Positions 13,388 through 21,758 of a DNA stretch of 64,000 bases are shown here, piece after piece. Position numbers and translations under genes: made by a program. Within the stretch, counting starts at the first letter, position 1, and the number at the start of each line of letters is the position of its first letter. The notes beneath the pieces were generated by a model. The model worked only from the letters and a program-made list of their open reading frames with translations. It did no database searches and was not told the origin of the DNA. The stretch covers positions 1 through 64,000 of the forward strand of contig DAOUGD010000250.1 in assembly GCA_034429475.1 (NCBI GenBank), read 5' to 3'. This stretch comes from JAKQHY01 sp034429475. GTDB taxonomy: Bacteria > Chloroflexota > Anaerolineae > B4-G1 > SLSP01.

Positions 13388-16234
13388 ATGCCCGAAACCT
13401 ACCATCCACAAACCATCGAACCTAAATGGCAAGCGCAGTGGGAAGCCGACCAGTTGTACCGGTCAGTTATAGATCCCACCCGGCCCAAATTCTACGCACT
13501 GACGATGCTGCCCTATCCGAGCGGCGACATCCACATCGGCCACTGGTACGCCATGGCGCCCAGCGATGTGCGCGCGCGCTTCAAGCGGATGCAGGGCTTC
13601 AACGTCCTCTTCCCGATGGGGTTCGATGCGTTCGGGCTGCCGGCGGAAAACGCGGCGATTCAACGCGGCATCCACCCCAAGACGTGGACGCTGGACAATA
13701 TTGCCCGCGAGCGGGGGCAGTTGCGCTCGATGGGGATGATGATTGATTGGGAACGCGAGGCCATCTCCTGCCTGCCTGGCTACTACCGGTGGAGTGAGTG
13801 GTGCTTCCTCAAGTTCTATGAGATGGGGCTGGCCTATCGCAAGCTGTCGCCGGTGGATTATTGCCCCAAATGTAAGACGACGCTGGCCCGCGAGCAGGTC
13901 ATCGGCGAGGATCACATCTGCGAACGCTGCGGCACGCCGGTCTTCAAGAAAGATCTGGAACAGTGGTTCTGGAAGATCACCGACTATGCCGACGAACTGC
14001 TGGACTTCTCCAAGATTGACTGGCCGGACAAAATCCGCCTGTTGCAAACCAACTGGATTGGACGCAGCGAGGGCGCGGAAGTCACCTTTATGGTGGCGGA
14101 TGATCAGGAATTAGGGACTAGGGATCAGGGATCAGGAAACCCCGATCCCCAATCCCCAATCCCCAGTCCCATCACAGTGTTTACCACCCGCCCGGACACG
14201 CTCTGGGGCGCGACGTTTATGGTACTCTCGCCGGAACACCCGCTGGTGGATCAGATCACGACGCCGGAGTACCGCGCGGCGGTGGACGCCTACAAGGTGG
14301 CCGCCGCCCGCCAGACCGAGATCGAGCGGCTCAGTACGGAGAAGGAGAAGACCGGCGTGTTTACCGGCGCGTATGCCATCAATCCGGTGAATGACGCCCG
14401 CATCCCCATCTGGATCGCCGACTACGTGTTGATGACCTACGGCACCGGCGCGATCATGGCCGTGCCCGCGCACGATGAGCGCGACTTCGCGTTTGCGAAA
14501 AAGTACAACTTGCCCATCCCGGTCGTCATTGAAACAAAAGAATGGGTTGCCGAAGGCCGCCCGTTCCCGCTGCCCTATGCGTATCCCGGCGACGGCGTGA
14601 TGATCAACTCTGGCGACTTCAACGGCACGCCCGCGCCGCATCCGGCCGTGGAGAAAGTGACTGCATGGCTGGCCGGGCGCGGTCAGGGCAAGGCCGCCGT
14701 CAACTACCGGCTGCACGACTGGCTGATCAGCCGCCAACGTTATTGGGGCGCGCCGATTCCCATTGTCTACTGCGATACGTGCGGCGTCGTTCCCGTCCCT
14801 TACGAAGACCTGCCGGTGTTGCTGCCCGATGATGTGGATTTTATGCCCACCGGCGAAAGCCCGCTGCGCTATCACGCGGGCTTCCTCAACACCACCTGCC
14901 CCCGGTGCGGCGGCCCGGCCCGGCGTGAGACCGACACGATGGACACGTTCGTGTGCTCGTCGTGGTATCAGTATGCGTACCTCAGCCCCTATTACAAGGA
15001 AGGGGAAGCAGCGCACAGCGATTCCATCCCCTGGGACCCTGAAGAAGCCGCCTATTGGGCGCCCGTGGACACGTACACCGGCGGCGCGGAGCACGCCGTG
15101 ATGCACCTGCTCTACACGCGCTTCTTCACCAAAGCCCTGCGCGACGCCGGCGTGCTCGCCTTTGACGAGCCGATGCTGCAACTGCGCAATCAGGGCATCA
15201 TCCTGGGTGAGCCGCGCTGGGGCGATGGCGTGGACGTGACCGGCGCATGGGACGGCGCGGCGTTCAAGGCCGCGACGATTCGCGTTCACAGCTTCGCCAC
15301 GCGCGCCGACTGGCCCGCGCCGGCGAAGGAGGCGGCGCGCGTCTTTGGCGAAGTGATGGATCGAGACGACGTAAGCCTCAAAGTGCGCGTCTCGCCCAAT
15401 GACGCCGAGGAAGCCGAGATCGTGGTCGTGCAGGTCCCGGCGGACGTCGCCATTGCTATCCCTGGCAAAGAGGGCGCGGGCGAATTGAGCGATATCCTCT
15501 ACCACCTGGATGTGGAGAAGATGTCCAAGAGCAAAAAGAACGTTGTGGCGCCGGACGATCTGGTGGCGGAATACGGCGCGGATACGGTGCGCGCCTACTT
15601 GATGTTCGGCTGGCGGTGGGAGCAGGGCGGCCCGTGGGACAGCCAGGGGATTGAAGGGGTCGTGCGTTGGCTCAACCGCGTGTGGAACGTGGTCACGGAC
15701 GCGCCACAGGGGAGCAGGGGCGCAGAGGCGCAGGGGAGCGGGGGAGAACGGGAACTCCGGCGGGCAATGCATACGGCGATCAAGGCCGTGACGGAGGACC
15801 TGGAAGGGTTCAGCTTCAACACCACGATTGCCCGCCTGATGGAGTACACCAACGCTCTCAGCAAGGCCAAGCCCGCGTTCTGGGGCAGCGCCGTATGGGA
15901 TGAGGCCGTCACGACCCTGCTGTTATTGCTGGCCCCTATCACGCCGCATATGGCGGAAGAACTGTGGGCCAGCCTCGGCAAGCCGTACAGCATCCATCAG
16001 CAAGTCTGGCCGCAGTGGGACGCCGCGATGTTGGTTGAAGACACCGTCGAAATCCCGGTGCAGATCAATGGGAAGGTGCGAGGGCGCGTCGTCGTGGCGG
16101 CGGATGCGGACGAGGAGACCATCAAGGCGGCGGCGCTGGCCGATGAAAATGTTCGCCGGCACACCGAAGGGAAGCAAGTTCTCAAGGTCATCGTCCCCAA
16201 CGGGCGGTTGGTGAGTATTGTCGTAAAGGGGTAA
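13388..16234 (+). CDS. leuS: Leucyl-tRNA synthetase with repeat insertions
   Basis: A 948-residue class I synthetase that charges tRNA-Leu. It has the HIGH motif in PYPSGDIHIGHWYAM (about 42-56), a zinc-binding CPKC...CERC module, the CP1 editing domain with TVFTTRPDTLWGATF, a long leucine-specific insertion, and KMSKS just after about residue 710. The family is usually 800-880 residues. Part of the excess is repeat-encoded: about 20 residues after position 240 (14111-14170, GTRDQGSGNPDPQSPIPSP) directly before the TRPDT motif, and about 13 residues near 775 (15707-15746). AGGAGGAG precedes the ATG. The RelE-type antitoxin gene starts 1 bp after its stop. Confidence 0.97.
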   Translation: MPETYHPQTIEPKWQAQWEADQLYRSVIDPTRPKFYALTMLPYPSGDIHIGHWYAMAPSDVRARFKRMQGFNVLFPMGFDAFGLPAENAAIQRGIHPKTWTLDNIARERGQLRSMGMMIDWEREAISCLPGYYRWSEWCFLKFYEMGLAYRKLSPVDYCPKCKTTLAREQVIGEDHICERCGTPVFKKDLEQWFWKITDYADELLDFSKIDWPDKIRLLQTNWIGRSEGAEVTFMVADDQELGTRDQGSGNPDPQSPIPSPITVFTTRPDTLWGATFMVLSPEHPLVDQITTPEYRAAVDAYKVAAARQTEIERLSTEKEKTGVFTGAYAINPVNDARIPIWIADYVLMTYGTGAIMAVPAHDERDFAFAKKYNLPIPVVIETKEWVAEGRPFPLPYAYPGDGVMINSGDFNGTPAPHPAVEKVTAWLAGRGQGKAAVNYRLHDWLISRQRYWGAPIPIVYCDTCGVVPVPYEDLPVLLPDDVDFMPTGESPLRYHAGFLNTTCPRCGGPARRETDTMDTFVCSSWYQYAYLSPYYKEGEAAHSDSIPWDPEEAAYWAPVDTYTGGAEHAVMHLLYTRFFTKALRDAGVLAFDEPMLQLRNQGIILGEPRWGDGVDVTGAWDGAAFKAATIRVHSFATRADWPAPAKEAARVFGEVMDRDDVSLKVRVSPNDAEEAEIVVVQVPADVAIAIPGKEGAGELSDILYHLDVEKMSKSKKNVVAPDDLVAEYGADTVRAYLMFGWRWEQGGPWDSQGIEGVVRWLNRVWNVVTDAPQGSRGAEAQGSGGERELRRAMHTAIKAVTEDLEGFSFNTTIARLMEYTNALSKAKPAFWGSAVWDEAVTTLLLLLAPITPHMAEELWASLGKPYSIHQQVWPQWDAAMLVEDTVEIPVQINGKVRGRVVVAADADEETIKAAALADENVRRHTEGKQVLKVIVPNGRLVSIVVKG
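14111..14170. repeat. GGGATTA-type element inside leuS
   Basis: Left arm units TTAGGGA, CTAGGGA and TCAGGGA are followed by right arm units CCCCGAT, CCCCAAT and CCCCAGT. It is in frame and encodes about 20 residues of the LeuS editing domain. The same units form the intergenic element at 50872-50928. Confidence 0.9.
15707..15746. repeat. CAGGGGAG-type repeat inside leuS
   Basis: Direct units of CAGGGGAGCAGGGGCGCAGAGG type without an inverted arm. They encode a Gln/Gly/Ser/Arg-rich loop between the catalytic core and the anticodon-binding domain. Confidence 0.7.
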
Positions 16235-16235
16235 G

Positions 16236-16460
16236 ATGAACGGTTTAGACGTATTACAATCTGTTCAATTTGTGACGGCAAAAGGTAAGCGGCTGGCGAT
16301 TCTGAGTGCGGAAGATTGGGAAACCCTCATTGAATGGTTGGAAACGTTAGAGGACCTGCAAATTGCCCGAAAGGCCTTCGCTGAACTCAAAACGGCTCAG
16401 GGCAATCGTCAACGTCTCGGTTGGGTTGAATGGGGAACTGTGTCGAACGAGATCGCATGA
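16236..16460 (+). CDS. Antitoxin of a RelE-type module
   Basis: A 74-residue protein of the Phd/YefM or RelB type. FVTAKGKRLAILSAEDWETL (12-31) is the N-terminal DNA-binding part, and the charged C-terminal half (LQIARKAFAELKTAQGNRQR) would wrap the toxin. It starts 1 bp after the leuS stop and its own stop overlaps the toxin ATG. The complex normally represses its own promoter, but here no separate promoter is evident, so expression may depend on leuS. Confidence 0.8.
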   Translation: MNGLDVLQSVQFVTAKGKRLAILSAEDWETLIEWLETLEDLQIARKAFAELKTAQGNRQRLGWVEWGTVSNEIA

Positions 16461-16759
16461 ACCGGTACACAGTTTACGTTACCCCACAAGTTCTGCGGGA
16501 AATCAAAGACCTTCCTGGCTATATGCGCCAGAGAGTGAAAAAAGTGATTGATGGGCTGGAAGCGAATCCACATCCGACCGGGAGCAAGCAACTCCAAATG
16601 CCAGAAAGCGGAACGGTTGAATTGTGGCGCGTGCGCCTGGACAAGTGGCGCATTGTATATGCAATCACTGAAGCAGATAGCATCATAGACGTACTGGCCG
16701 TGCGTAAGAGGCCGCCCTATGACTATGGAGATTTAGAAGCCTTTTTAGGGGAAGTTTGA
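16457..16759 (+). CDS. RelE/ParE-family toxin
   Basis: A 100-residue RelE/ParE superfamily toxin. It shows the typical order of strand, two helices and a beta-sheet: YTVYVTPQVLREIKDLPGYM, RQRVKKVIDGLEANPHPTGS, then ELWRVRLDKWRIVYAI and DVLAVRKRPPYDYG. The ATG overlaps the antitoxin stop (ATGA). RelE-like members cleave mRNA on the ribosome and ParE-like members poison gyrase. The sequence (R-V-R...W-R-I-V-Y) fits mRNA-cleaving RelE better, but this is not certain. Confidence 0.85.
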   Translation: MNRYTVYVTPQVLREIKDLPGYMRQRVKKVIDGLEANPHPTGSKQLQMPESGTVELWRVRLDKWRIVYAITEADSIIDVLAVRKRPPYDYGDLEAFLGEV

Positions 16760-16830
16760 ACCATTTTGAAGCCGAGTCGAACGACAGCCGCATAATCCAT
16801 TCTTACTGTTAATAGTTTATTGCAATCCAT

Positions 16831-16900
16831 AAAACGTGAAACGCGAGACGTGAGGCTCAAACAGCCAATTTCACGTTTCACGTTTCACGTTTTCACGTCA
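16831..16900. repeat. Inverted element, ACGTGAA family
   Basis: Left arm AAAACGTGAAACGCGAGACGTGAG and right arm TTCACGTTTCACGTTTCACG, separated by a short spacer. It lies between the toxin gene and rfbF and ends 10 bp before the rfbF ribosome-binding site. Relatives are at 19646-19704 and 34116-34187. Confidence 0.88.
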
Positions 16901-16917
16901 CAAAGCAGGTGTGTACT

Positions 16918-17697
16918 ATGACCGAAACCGATATTCCCGTCATCATCCTGTGCGGCGGCAAAAGCACGCGGATGGGCGACCGCACGCTCCCCAAGCCGCT
17001 CGTCGAAGTGGGGGACCGCCCGGTGCTGTGGCATGTGATGAAGATTTATGCCGCGCAGGGTTTCACGAACTTCATCCTGGCGCTGGGCTATCGGGGCGAC
17101 CTGATCAAGCGCTATTTCCTGGAATATGACTGGCAGAGCCGCGACTTCACGCTGCACCTGGGCAACGGTGGGCCGGTGTTCCTCACGCCTAACGACGCGG
17201 TTGACTGGCGCATCACGTTTGCCGAGACCGGCCTGGAGACGATGACCGGCGCGCGCGTCCGCAAGGCGGCGCACTACGTCACCGCCGACCGCTTCTGCGT
17301 CACCTACGCTGATGGCGTGGCTGACATTGACCTGCACGCGCTTCTTGCTTACCACCACCAGATGGGCCGGCTGGCGACGATGACGGGAGCGCGTTCGTTC
17401 TCGCGCTTCGGCGTCGTCGAAACCGACGGGGCCGGCGGCGTCACCGGATTCCAGGAGAAGCCGTTGGAGACGCATCTTATCAATGGGGGGTTCTTCGTCT
17501 TTGAACGTGGCGTGCTGCCCTATCTTGAAGGCGGCGACGATCTGGTATTGGAGCAGGAACCTTTCCGTGCGTTGGCCGCCGATGGACAGATGGCGCTTTA
17601 TGAGCATCACGGTTTTTGGCGCGCGATGGATACGTTCAAAGAGGCGCAAGAGCTAACCGCACTATGGGAAGCCGGCGCTCCTTGGAAGATTTGGTAA
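16918..17697 (+). CDS. rfbF: Glucose-1-phosphate cytidylyltransferase
   Basis: A 259-residue nucleotidyltransferase that makes CDP-glucose from CTP and glucose-1-phosphate. IILCGGKSTRMGDRTLPKPL holds the nucleotide-binding loop and catalytic Lys. FCVTYADGVADID contains the metal-binding Asp. Length and the NGGFFVFERGV and FWRAMDTFKE motifs match RfbF. The ATG at 16918 has CAGG upstream and is preferred over the codon 9 bp earlier. It opens the rfbF-rfbG-reductase-rfbH cluster for a CDP-3,6-dideoxyhexose. Confidence 0.9.
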   Translation: MTETDIPVIILCGGKSTRMGDRTLPKPLVEVGDRPVLWHVMKIYAAQGFTNFILALGYRGDLIKRYFLEYDWQSRDFTLHLGNGGPVFLTPNDAVDWRITFAETGLETMTGARVRKAAHYVTADRFCVTYADGVADIDLHALLAYHHQMGRLATMTGARSFSRFGVVETDGAGGVTGFQEKPLETHLINGGFFVFERGVLPYLEGGDDLVLEQEPFRALAADGQMALYEHHGFWRAMDTFKEAQELTALWEAGAPWKIW

Positions 17698-17709
17698 GGG
17701 AGGCTCACC

Positions 17710-18690
17710 TTGAGCACAACGCTTTCTTTTTGGCACAACCGCCCGACTCTGGTGACGGGATGTACAGGATTGCTCGGCTCGTGGTTGACGCAGGCATTGG
17801 TGGACGCCGGCGCCGAGGTGGTGGGGGTGATCCGTGACGTTGTACCGCAATCGCAGTTGGTGCGCTCCGGTACGGTGGGGCGCATCCGCATCGTGCGCGG
17901 CGACGTGACAGATTACGCGCTGATGGAACGCACGCTCAACGAGTACGAGATTGATGCCGTTTTCCATTTGGCCGCACAGACGATTGTGGGGATCGCCAAC
18001 CGCGCGCCGCTTTCCACCTTCGAGGCGAACATCCGGGGAACATGGGTGACGTTGGAAGCCGCGCGCCGCGCGCCCACCGTCAAGCGCATTCTCGTGGCCT
18101 CCAGTGACAAAGCTTATGGCACCCAACCGGTGTTACCCTACACGGAAGACATGCCGCTGCAAGGGCAACACCCTTACGACGTTTCCAAAAGCGCGGCGGA
18201 CCTGCTCGCCCAAAGTTACGCTAACACTTACGGCGCGCCGGTGGCCATCACCCGCTGCGCCAATCTTTACGGCGGCGGCGACCTGAACTGGAACCGACTC
18301 GTCCCGGGCACAGTGCGCAGCGCGCTGAAAGGCGAAGCGCCTGTTATCCGTTCGGATGGCACGTTTATGCGCGACTACCTCTACGTGCGCGACGCCGTCC
18401 GTGCGTATATGCTGCTTGCCGAGGCGCTGGATCGCCCGGAAATTCGCGGGCAAGCCTTCAACTGTGGCACAGACGATCCGATGAGCGTCTTGGAAATGAC
18501 GCGCCTGATCCTCAAACTTTCGCCGCATACCGAGCTGGAGCCGCGAGTGCTGAATGAAGTGAAGAACGAGATCAAGGATCAGTATCTCGACAGCGCCAAA
18601 ATCAAGCGGATGCTTGGTTGGAGTCCGACATGGACGCGGGAAGCGGCGCTCAGCGAGACGCTGGCGTGGTATGCGGACTATTTGGGTTGA
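17710..18690 (+). CDS. rfbG: CDP-glucose 4,6-dehydratase
   Basis: A 326-residue extended SDR enzyme. The NAD-binding TGCTGLLGSW (17-26) follows the family-typical FWHNRPTLV. Catalytic S-S-D-K and Y-D-V-S-K appear at about 136-139 and 161-165, and NLYGGGDLNWNRLVPGTVR matches the GGGD substrate loop of RfbG. It converts CDP-glucose to CDP-4-keto-6-deoxyglucose. The start codon is TTG at 17710 with GGGAGG 7 nt upstream, 12 bp after rfbF. Confidence 0.88.
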   Translation: MSTTLSFWHNRPTLVTGCTGLLGSWLTQALVDAGAEVVGVIRDVVPQSQLVRSGTVGRIRIVRGDVTDYALMERTLNEYEIDAVFHLAAQTIVGIANRAPLSTFEANIRGTWVTLEAARRAPTVKRILVASSDKAYGTQPVLPYTEDMPLQGQHPYDVSKSAADLLAQSYANTYGAPVAITRCANLYGGGDLNWNRLVPGTVRSALKGEAPVIRSDGTFMRDYLYVRDAVRAYMLLAEALDRPEIRGQAFNCGTDDPMSVLEMTRLILKLSPHTELEPRVLNEVKNEIKDQYLDSAKIKRMLGWSPTWTREAALSETLAWYADYLG

Positions 18691-18758
18691 AGTTTCAAGT
18701 TGAAAGTTATGTCGGAAACAAAGTCGCAACTCGCAACTCACAACTCGCAACTTGCAAC
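18691..18758. repeat. GCAACTC heptamer array at a gene start
   Basis: AGTTTCAAGTTGAAAGTT is followed by five GCAACTC-type heptamers (18726-18758). It spans the rfbG-reductase junction and encodes the first residues of the reductase. Confidence 0.8.
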
Positions 18759-19650
18759 GTCTGTATTTCTGACCGGCGCCACGGGCTTTATTGGAGCGCG
18801 GTTGGTGCGGCGGCTGATAGCGGCCGGCGCGACGGTGTCGGCGTTGACGTTGCCGGCCGAAGCGCCCCTGCTGCCGTCCAGCGTGCGCGCCTTTGTGGGC
18901 GATATCACGGATAGCGCCGTGGTGGGCGAGGCGATGCGGGCGGCGCACCCGGCTGTGGTGATTCACCTGGCAGCCATCGGCATTACTCAGCCCAATTTGC
19001 CATTAGAGGTGGCCTTTCGCGTCAACGTCGGCGGGACGATCACCGTGCTGCAAGCTGCCCGCGACGTCGGCGTGCAGCGGGTGGTGATGGCCGGCTCTTC
19101 TTACGAGTACGGCGCGCGTCGCAGCGGAGAGGGATTGGACCCTTTCAATGCGTACAGCGCGTCGAAAGTGGCGGCGTGGGCGTGTGCGCGTGCGGCATAC
19201 AATGCCTGGGAGACGCCGGTGGTGTGGCTGCGGCTGTTTCAAGTCTACGGGCCGGGGCAGCGCAATGCCGCGCTGATTCCCGCCGCCATTCACGCCGCGC
19301 TTTGCGGCGTGAATTTCCCAATGACGGCTGGCGAGCAACAGCGCGACTTCATTTTTGTGGATGACGTGGTGGATGGTTTCCTGATGGCATTAACCGCGCC
19401 GCACATTGAAGGCGAGACCTTCGACCTGGGGACAGAAACGTTGCACCGGGTGCGTGACGTGGTGGCATTGATCTGGCAATTGACGGAAGCGCGCGGGCAA
19501 GTTCAACTCGGTGCGCTGCCGTATCGCCCTGGTGAAGTTCCCGCGATTCCTGCCGATGTGACTCGTACCCACCGGATGTTGGGGTGGCAGGCGCAGGTGA
19601 CGTTGGAAGAAGGATTGCAGAGGACGATTGAGGAGATGCGCAAGGCGTGA
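18709..19650 (+). CDS. NAD-dependent epimerase/reductase, possible CDP-sugar reductase
   Basis: A 313-residue extended SDR protein: FLTGATGFIGARLV for NAD(P), SSYEYG and YSASK for catalysis, and LFQVYGPGQRNAALIPAAIH. Its position between rfbG and rfbH suggests it finishes the dideoxyhexose, as abequose or paratose synthase does, but sequence alone cannot separate this from a generic epimerase. The first 20 or so residues (SQLATHNSQLATS) are encoded by GCAACTC heptamers, so the N-terminus looks repeat-derived. A TTG at 18700 would add three residues. The stop codon lies in another repeat element. Confidence 0.75.
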   Translation: MSETKSQLATHNSQLATSVFLTGATGFIGARLVRRLIAAGATVSALTLPAEAPLLPSSVRAFVGDITDSAVVGEAMRAAHPAVVIHLAAIGITQPNLPLEVAFRVNVGGTITVLQAARDVGVQRVVMAGSSYEYGARRSGEGLDPFNAYSASKVAAWACARAAYNAWETPVVWLRLFQVYGPGQRNAALIPAAIHAALCGVNFPMTAGEQQRDFIFVDDVVDGFLMALTAPHIEGETFDLGTETLHRVRDVVALIWQLTEARGQVQLGALPYRPGEVPAIPADVTRTHRMLGWQAQVTLEEGLQRTIEEMRKA

Positions 19651-19704
19651 AACGCAAACGATGCGGGCTACTTCACGTTTCACGTTTCACGTTCCACGTT
19701 TTGG
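19646..19704. repeat. Inverted element, ACGTGAA family
   Basis: The short left arm GCGTGAAACGCAAACG contains the TGA stop of the preceding gene. The right arm is TTCACGTTTCACGTTTCACG plus GTTCCACG. It ends at the ribosome-binding site of rfbH (GGAGG). Confidence 0.85.
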
Positions 19705-19713
19705 AGGCATATA

Positions 19714-21048
19714 ATGTCTGATAATCCAATAGCCCTACAGTCCGAGGCGCTCCGCCGCGAGATTTTGGCGAAAGTCGCCGACTATTACCGGTTGGCGCAT
19801 CAGCCCGCGCCTTTTGTGCCCGGCGAGACGTTTGTGAACTATGGGGGGCGGGTCTATGACGCGCAGGAAATGCAGAGCGCGGTGGACGCGATCCTGGAAT
19901 TCTGGCTGACAGAGGGAGACCAGGTCAAAGCCTTCTCAGAGCAGTTGGCCGATTTTGTGGGCGTGAAACGTATCTTGACGGTCAACTCCGGCTCGTCGGC
20001 CAACCTGGTGGCGATGGCGACGCTGTGTTCCGCGCAATTGGAGCGTCCGCTGCGGCCTGGCGACGAGGTCATCACCCCGGCGGCCACCTTCCCCACCACC
20101 GTCGCGCCGATTGTGCAGAACGGGCTAACGCCGGTCTTCGTAGATTGCCGGCTCGGCACCTATAATCTGGACGCCGACCTGTTGGAAGCGGCGCTATCGG
20201 ATAAGACGCGCGCAGTGTTCGTCCCGCACATTCTGGGCAATCCGGTGGAGATGGACAAGGTGATGGCGTTTGCGCAGGCGCACGATCTCTACGTGATTGA
20301 GGACACCTGTGACGCGCTCGGTTCGCAATACGCGGGGACGTATTGCGGCGCGTTCGGGCATCTTTCGACGTTCAGCTTTTATCCGGCGCATCACATCACC
20401 ACCGGCGAGGGCGGCGCGGTGGGAACGAATGACAAGACGCTGTATCGCCTCGCGCACGCCATCCGCGACTGGGGCCGCGACTGTTGGTGCGACCATCAGA
20501 GTCCGCAGGACGGCGCGTGCCACCAGCGGTTTGATTGGGACATTCCCGGCCTGGGCGAGCCTTACGATCATCGTTACTACTTTACCGAGATCGGCTACAA
20601 CCTCAAGATGACGGACATCCAGGCGGCCATCGGCCTGCCGCAGATAGCCAAGCTACCGGCCTTCATTGCGGCGCGGCAGCACAACTTCCGCGTGCTGTAC
20701 GAGGGCTTGCAGCCTTACGTGGAACATCTCGTGCTGCCGGTGTGGAGTCCGCTGGCCGACCCGGCGTGGTTTGCTTTCACCCTGGCGGTGCGCGAGAGCG
20801 CGCCGTTCACCCGCCGCGACCTCAACGACTATCTGCGCGAGCGCAAGATCGAGACGCGCTATCTCTTTGCCGGAAACATCCTGCATCAGCCGGGCTACCG
20901 GAACATCCGTCACCGCGTCGCCACGCCACTGACGGAGACGGATCGCGTGTTGCGCAGTGCATTCTTTATCGGCGTGTATCCGGGGATGGACGAGGCGCGG
21001 CTGGCGTATATCTTGCAGGTGTTTGAAGACTTTTTCCGACAATATTGA
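19714..21048 (+). CDS. rfbH: CDP-4-dehydro-6-deoxyglucose 3-dehydratase (E1)
   Basis: A 444-residue PMP-dependent enzyme of the DegT/DnrJ/EryC1/StrS fold. The usual PLP-anchoring Lys is replaced by His in FSFYPAHHITTGEGG (His226/227), the hallmark of the E1 or ColD dehydratases. Cys257, Cys259 and a Cys near 268 (DCWC...GAC) match the [2Fe-2S] ligands of RfbH/AscC. It removes the 3-OH of CDP-4-keto-6-deoxyglucose. A separate reductase (E3) is needed to supply electrons and is not in this window. GGAGG precedes the ATG. Confidence 0.95.
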   Translation: MSDNPIALQSEALRREILAKVADYYRLAHQPAPFVPGETFVNYGGRVYDAQEMQSAVDAILEFWLTEGDQVKAFSEQLADFVGVKRILTVNSGSSANLVAMATLCSAQLERPLRPGDEVITPAATFPTTVAPIVQNGLTPVFVDCRLGTYNLDADLLEAALSDKTRAVFVPHILGNPVEMDKVMAFAQAHDLYVIEDTCDALGSQYAGTYCGAFGHLSTFSFYPAHHITTGEGGAVGTNDKTLYRLAHAIRDWGRDCWCDHQSPQDGACHQRFDWDIPGLGEPYDHRYYFTEIGYNLKMTDIQAAIGLPQIAKLPAFIAARQHNFRVLYEGLQPYVEHLVLPVWSPLADPAWFAFTLAVRESAPFTRRDLNDYLRERKIETRYLFAGNILHQPGYRNIRHRVATPLTETDRVLRSAFFIGVYPGMDEARLAYILQVFEDFFRQY

Positions 21049-21050
21049 CT

Positions 21051-21758
21051 ATGAAATTATCTATCATCATTTGTGCCTATAACGAGCGTCGCACAATTCT
21101 GGCGGCCATCGAACAGGCCCACGCGGTCGAATTGCCCGCCGGCTGGGAGAAGGAAATTATCGCCGTGGATAATTGCTCCACCGATGGGACGCGCGAATTG
21201 TTGCAGACGGTAGCTATACCCGACGTGCGCGTCGTCCTGCATCCGCGTAATCTGGGCAAGAGCGCCTCGATCCTCACCGGCATCCGCGAGGCCAGCGGCG
21301 ACTACTTCCTCATCTTCGACGCCGACCTGGAATACGAGGCTGCCGACATTCCCCGGATGGTGGCGGCAGTGACGCCCGGTCGGACAACCGCGGTGTTCGG
21401 TTCGCGCACCCTCGGCGGACGCAAAATCTACCTCTACGCACAGAATTACTGGGGCGTGCGACTGCTTACTACCATTGCCAACCTGCTCTTCGGCGGCCAT
21501 CTGACGGACATCGCCACCGGCCCCAAGTTGGTGCGCATGGATGTGGCGCGCTCGCTCAACCTGAGCAATCACGAGTTCGATCTCGACTTTGACTTGCCGT
21601 GCAAGTTGCTCAAGCATGGCTACTCCATTGACGAAATCGCCATCAATTATCACCCCCGTTCCGTGGCGCAGGGCAAGGGACTGGCGGGGTGGAAGGCAGT
21701 TCGCACGGGGTTGCGCGTACTGGGGATTTATCTGCGGGTGTGGATCGGCCAACGATGA
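21051..21758 (+). CDS. Family 2 glycosyltransferase
   Basis: A 235-residue GT-A transferase of the dolichol-phosphate mannosyltransferase type: LSIIICAYNERRTI, then AVDNCSTDGT and the metal-binding DAD in YFLIFDADLEYE. No C-terminal membrane helix is present. It probably moves a sugar onto a lipid phosphate or a glycan in the same surface-polysaccharide pathway. It begins 2 bp after the rfbH stop, and its stop overlaps the next ATG, so the three genes are tightly coupled. Confidence 0.85.
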   Translation: MKLSIIICAYNERRTILAAIEQAHAVELPAGWEKEIIAVDNCSTDGTRELLQTVAIPDVRVVLHPRNLGKSASILTGIREASGDYFLIFDADLEYEAADIPRMVAAVTPGRTTAVFGSRTLGGRKIYLYAQNYWGVRLLTTIANLLFGGHLTDIATGPKLVRMDVARSLNLSNHEFDLDFDLPCKLLKHGYSIDEIAINYHPRSVAQGKGLAGWKAVRTGLRVLGIYLRVWIGQR

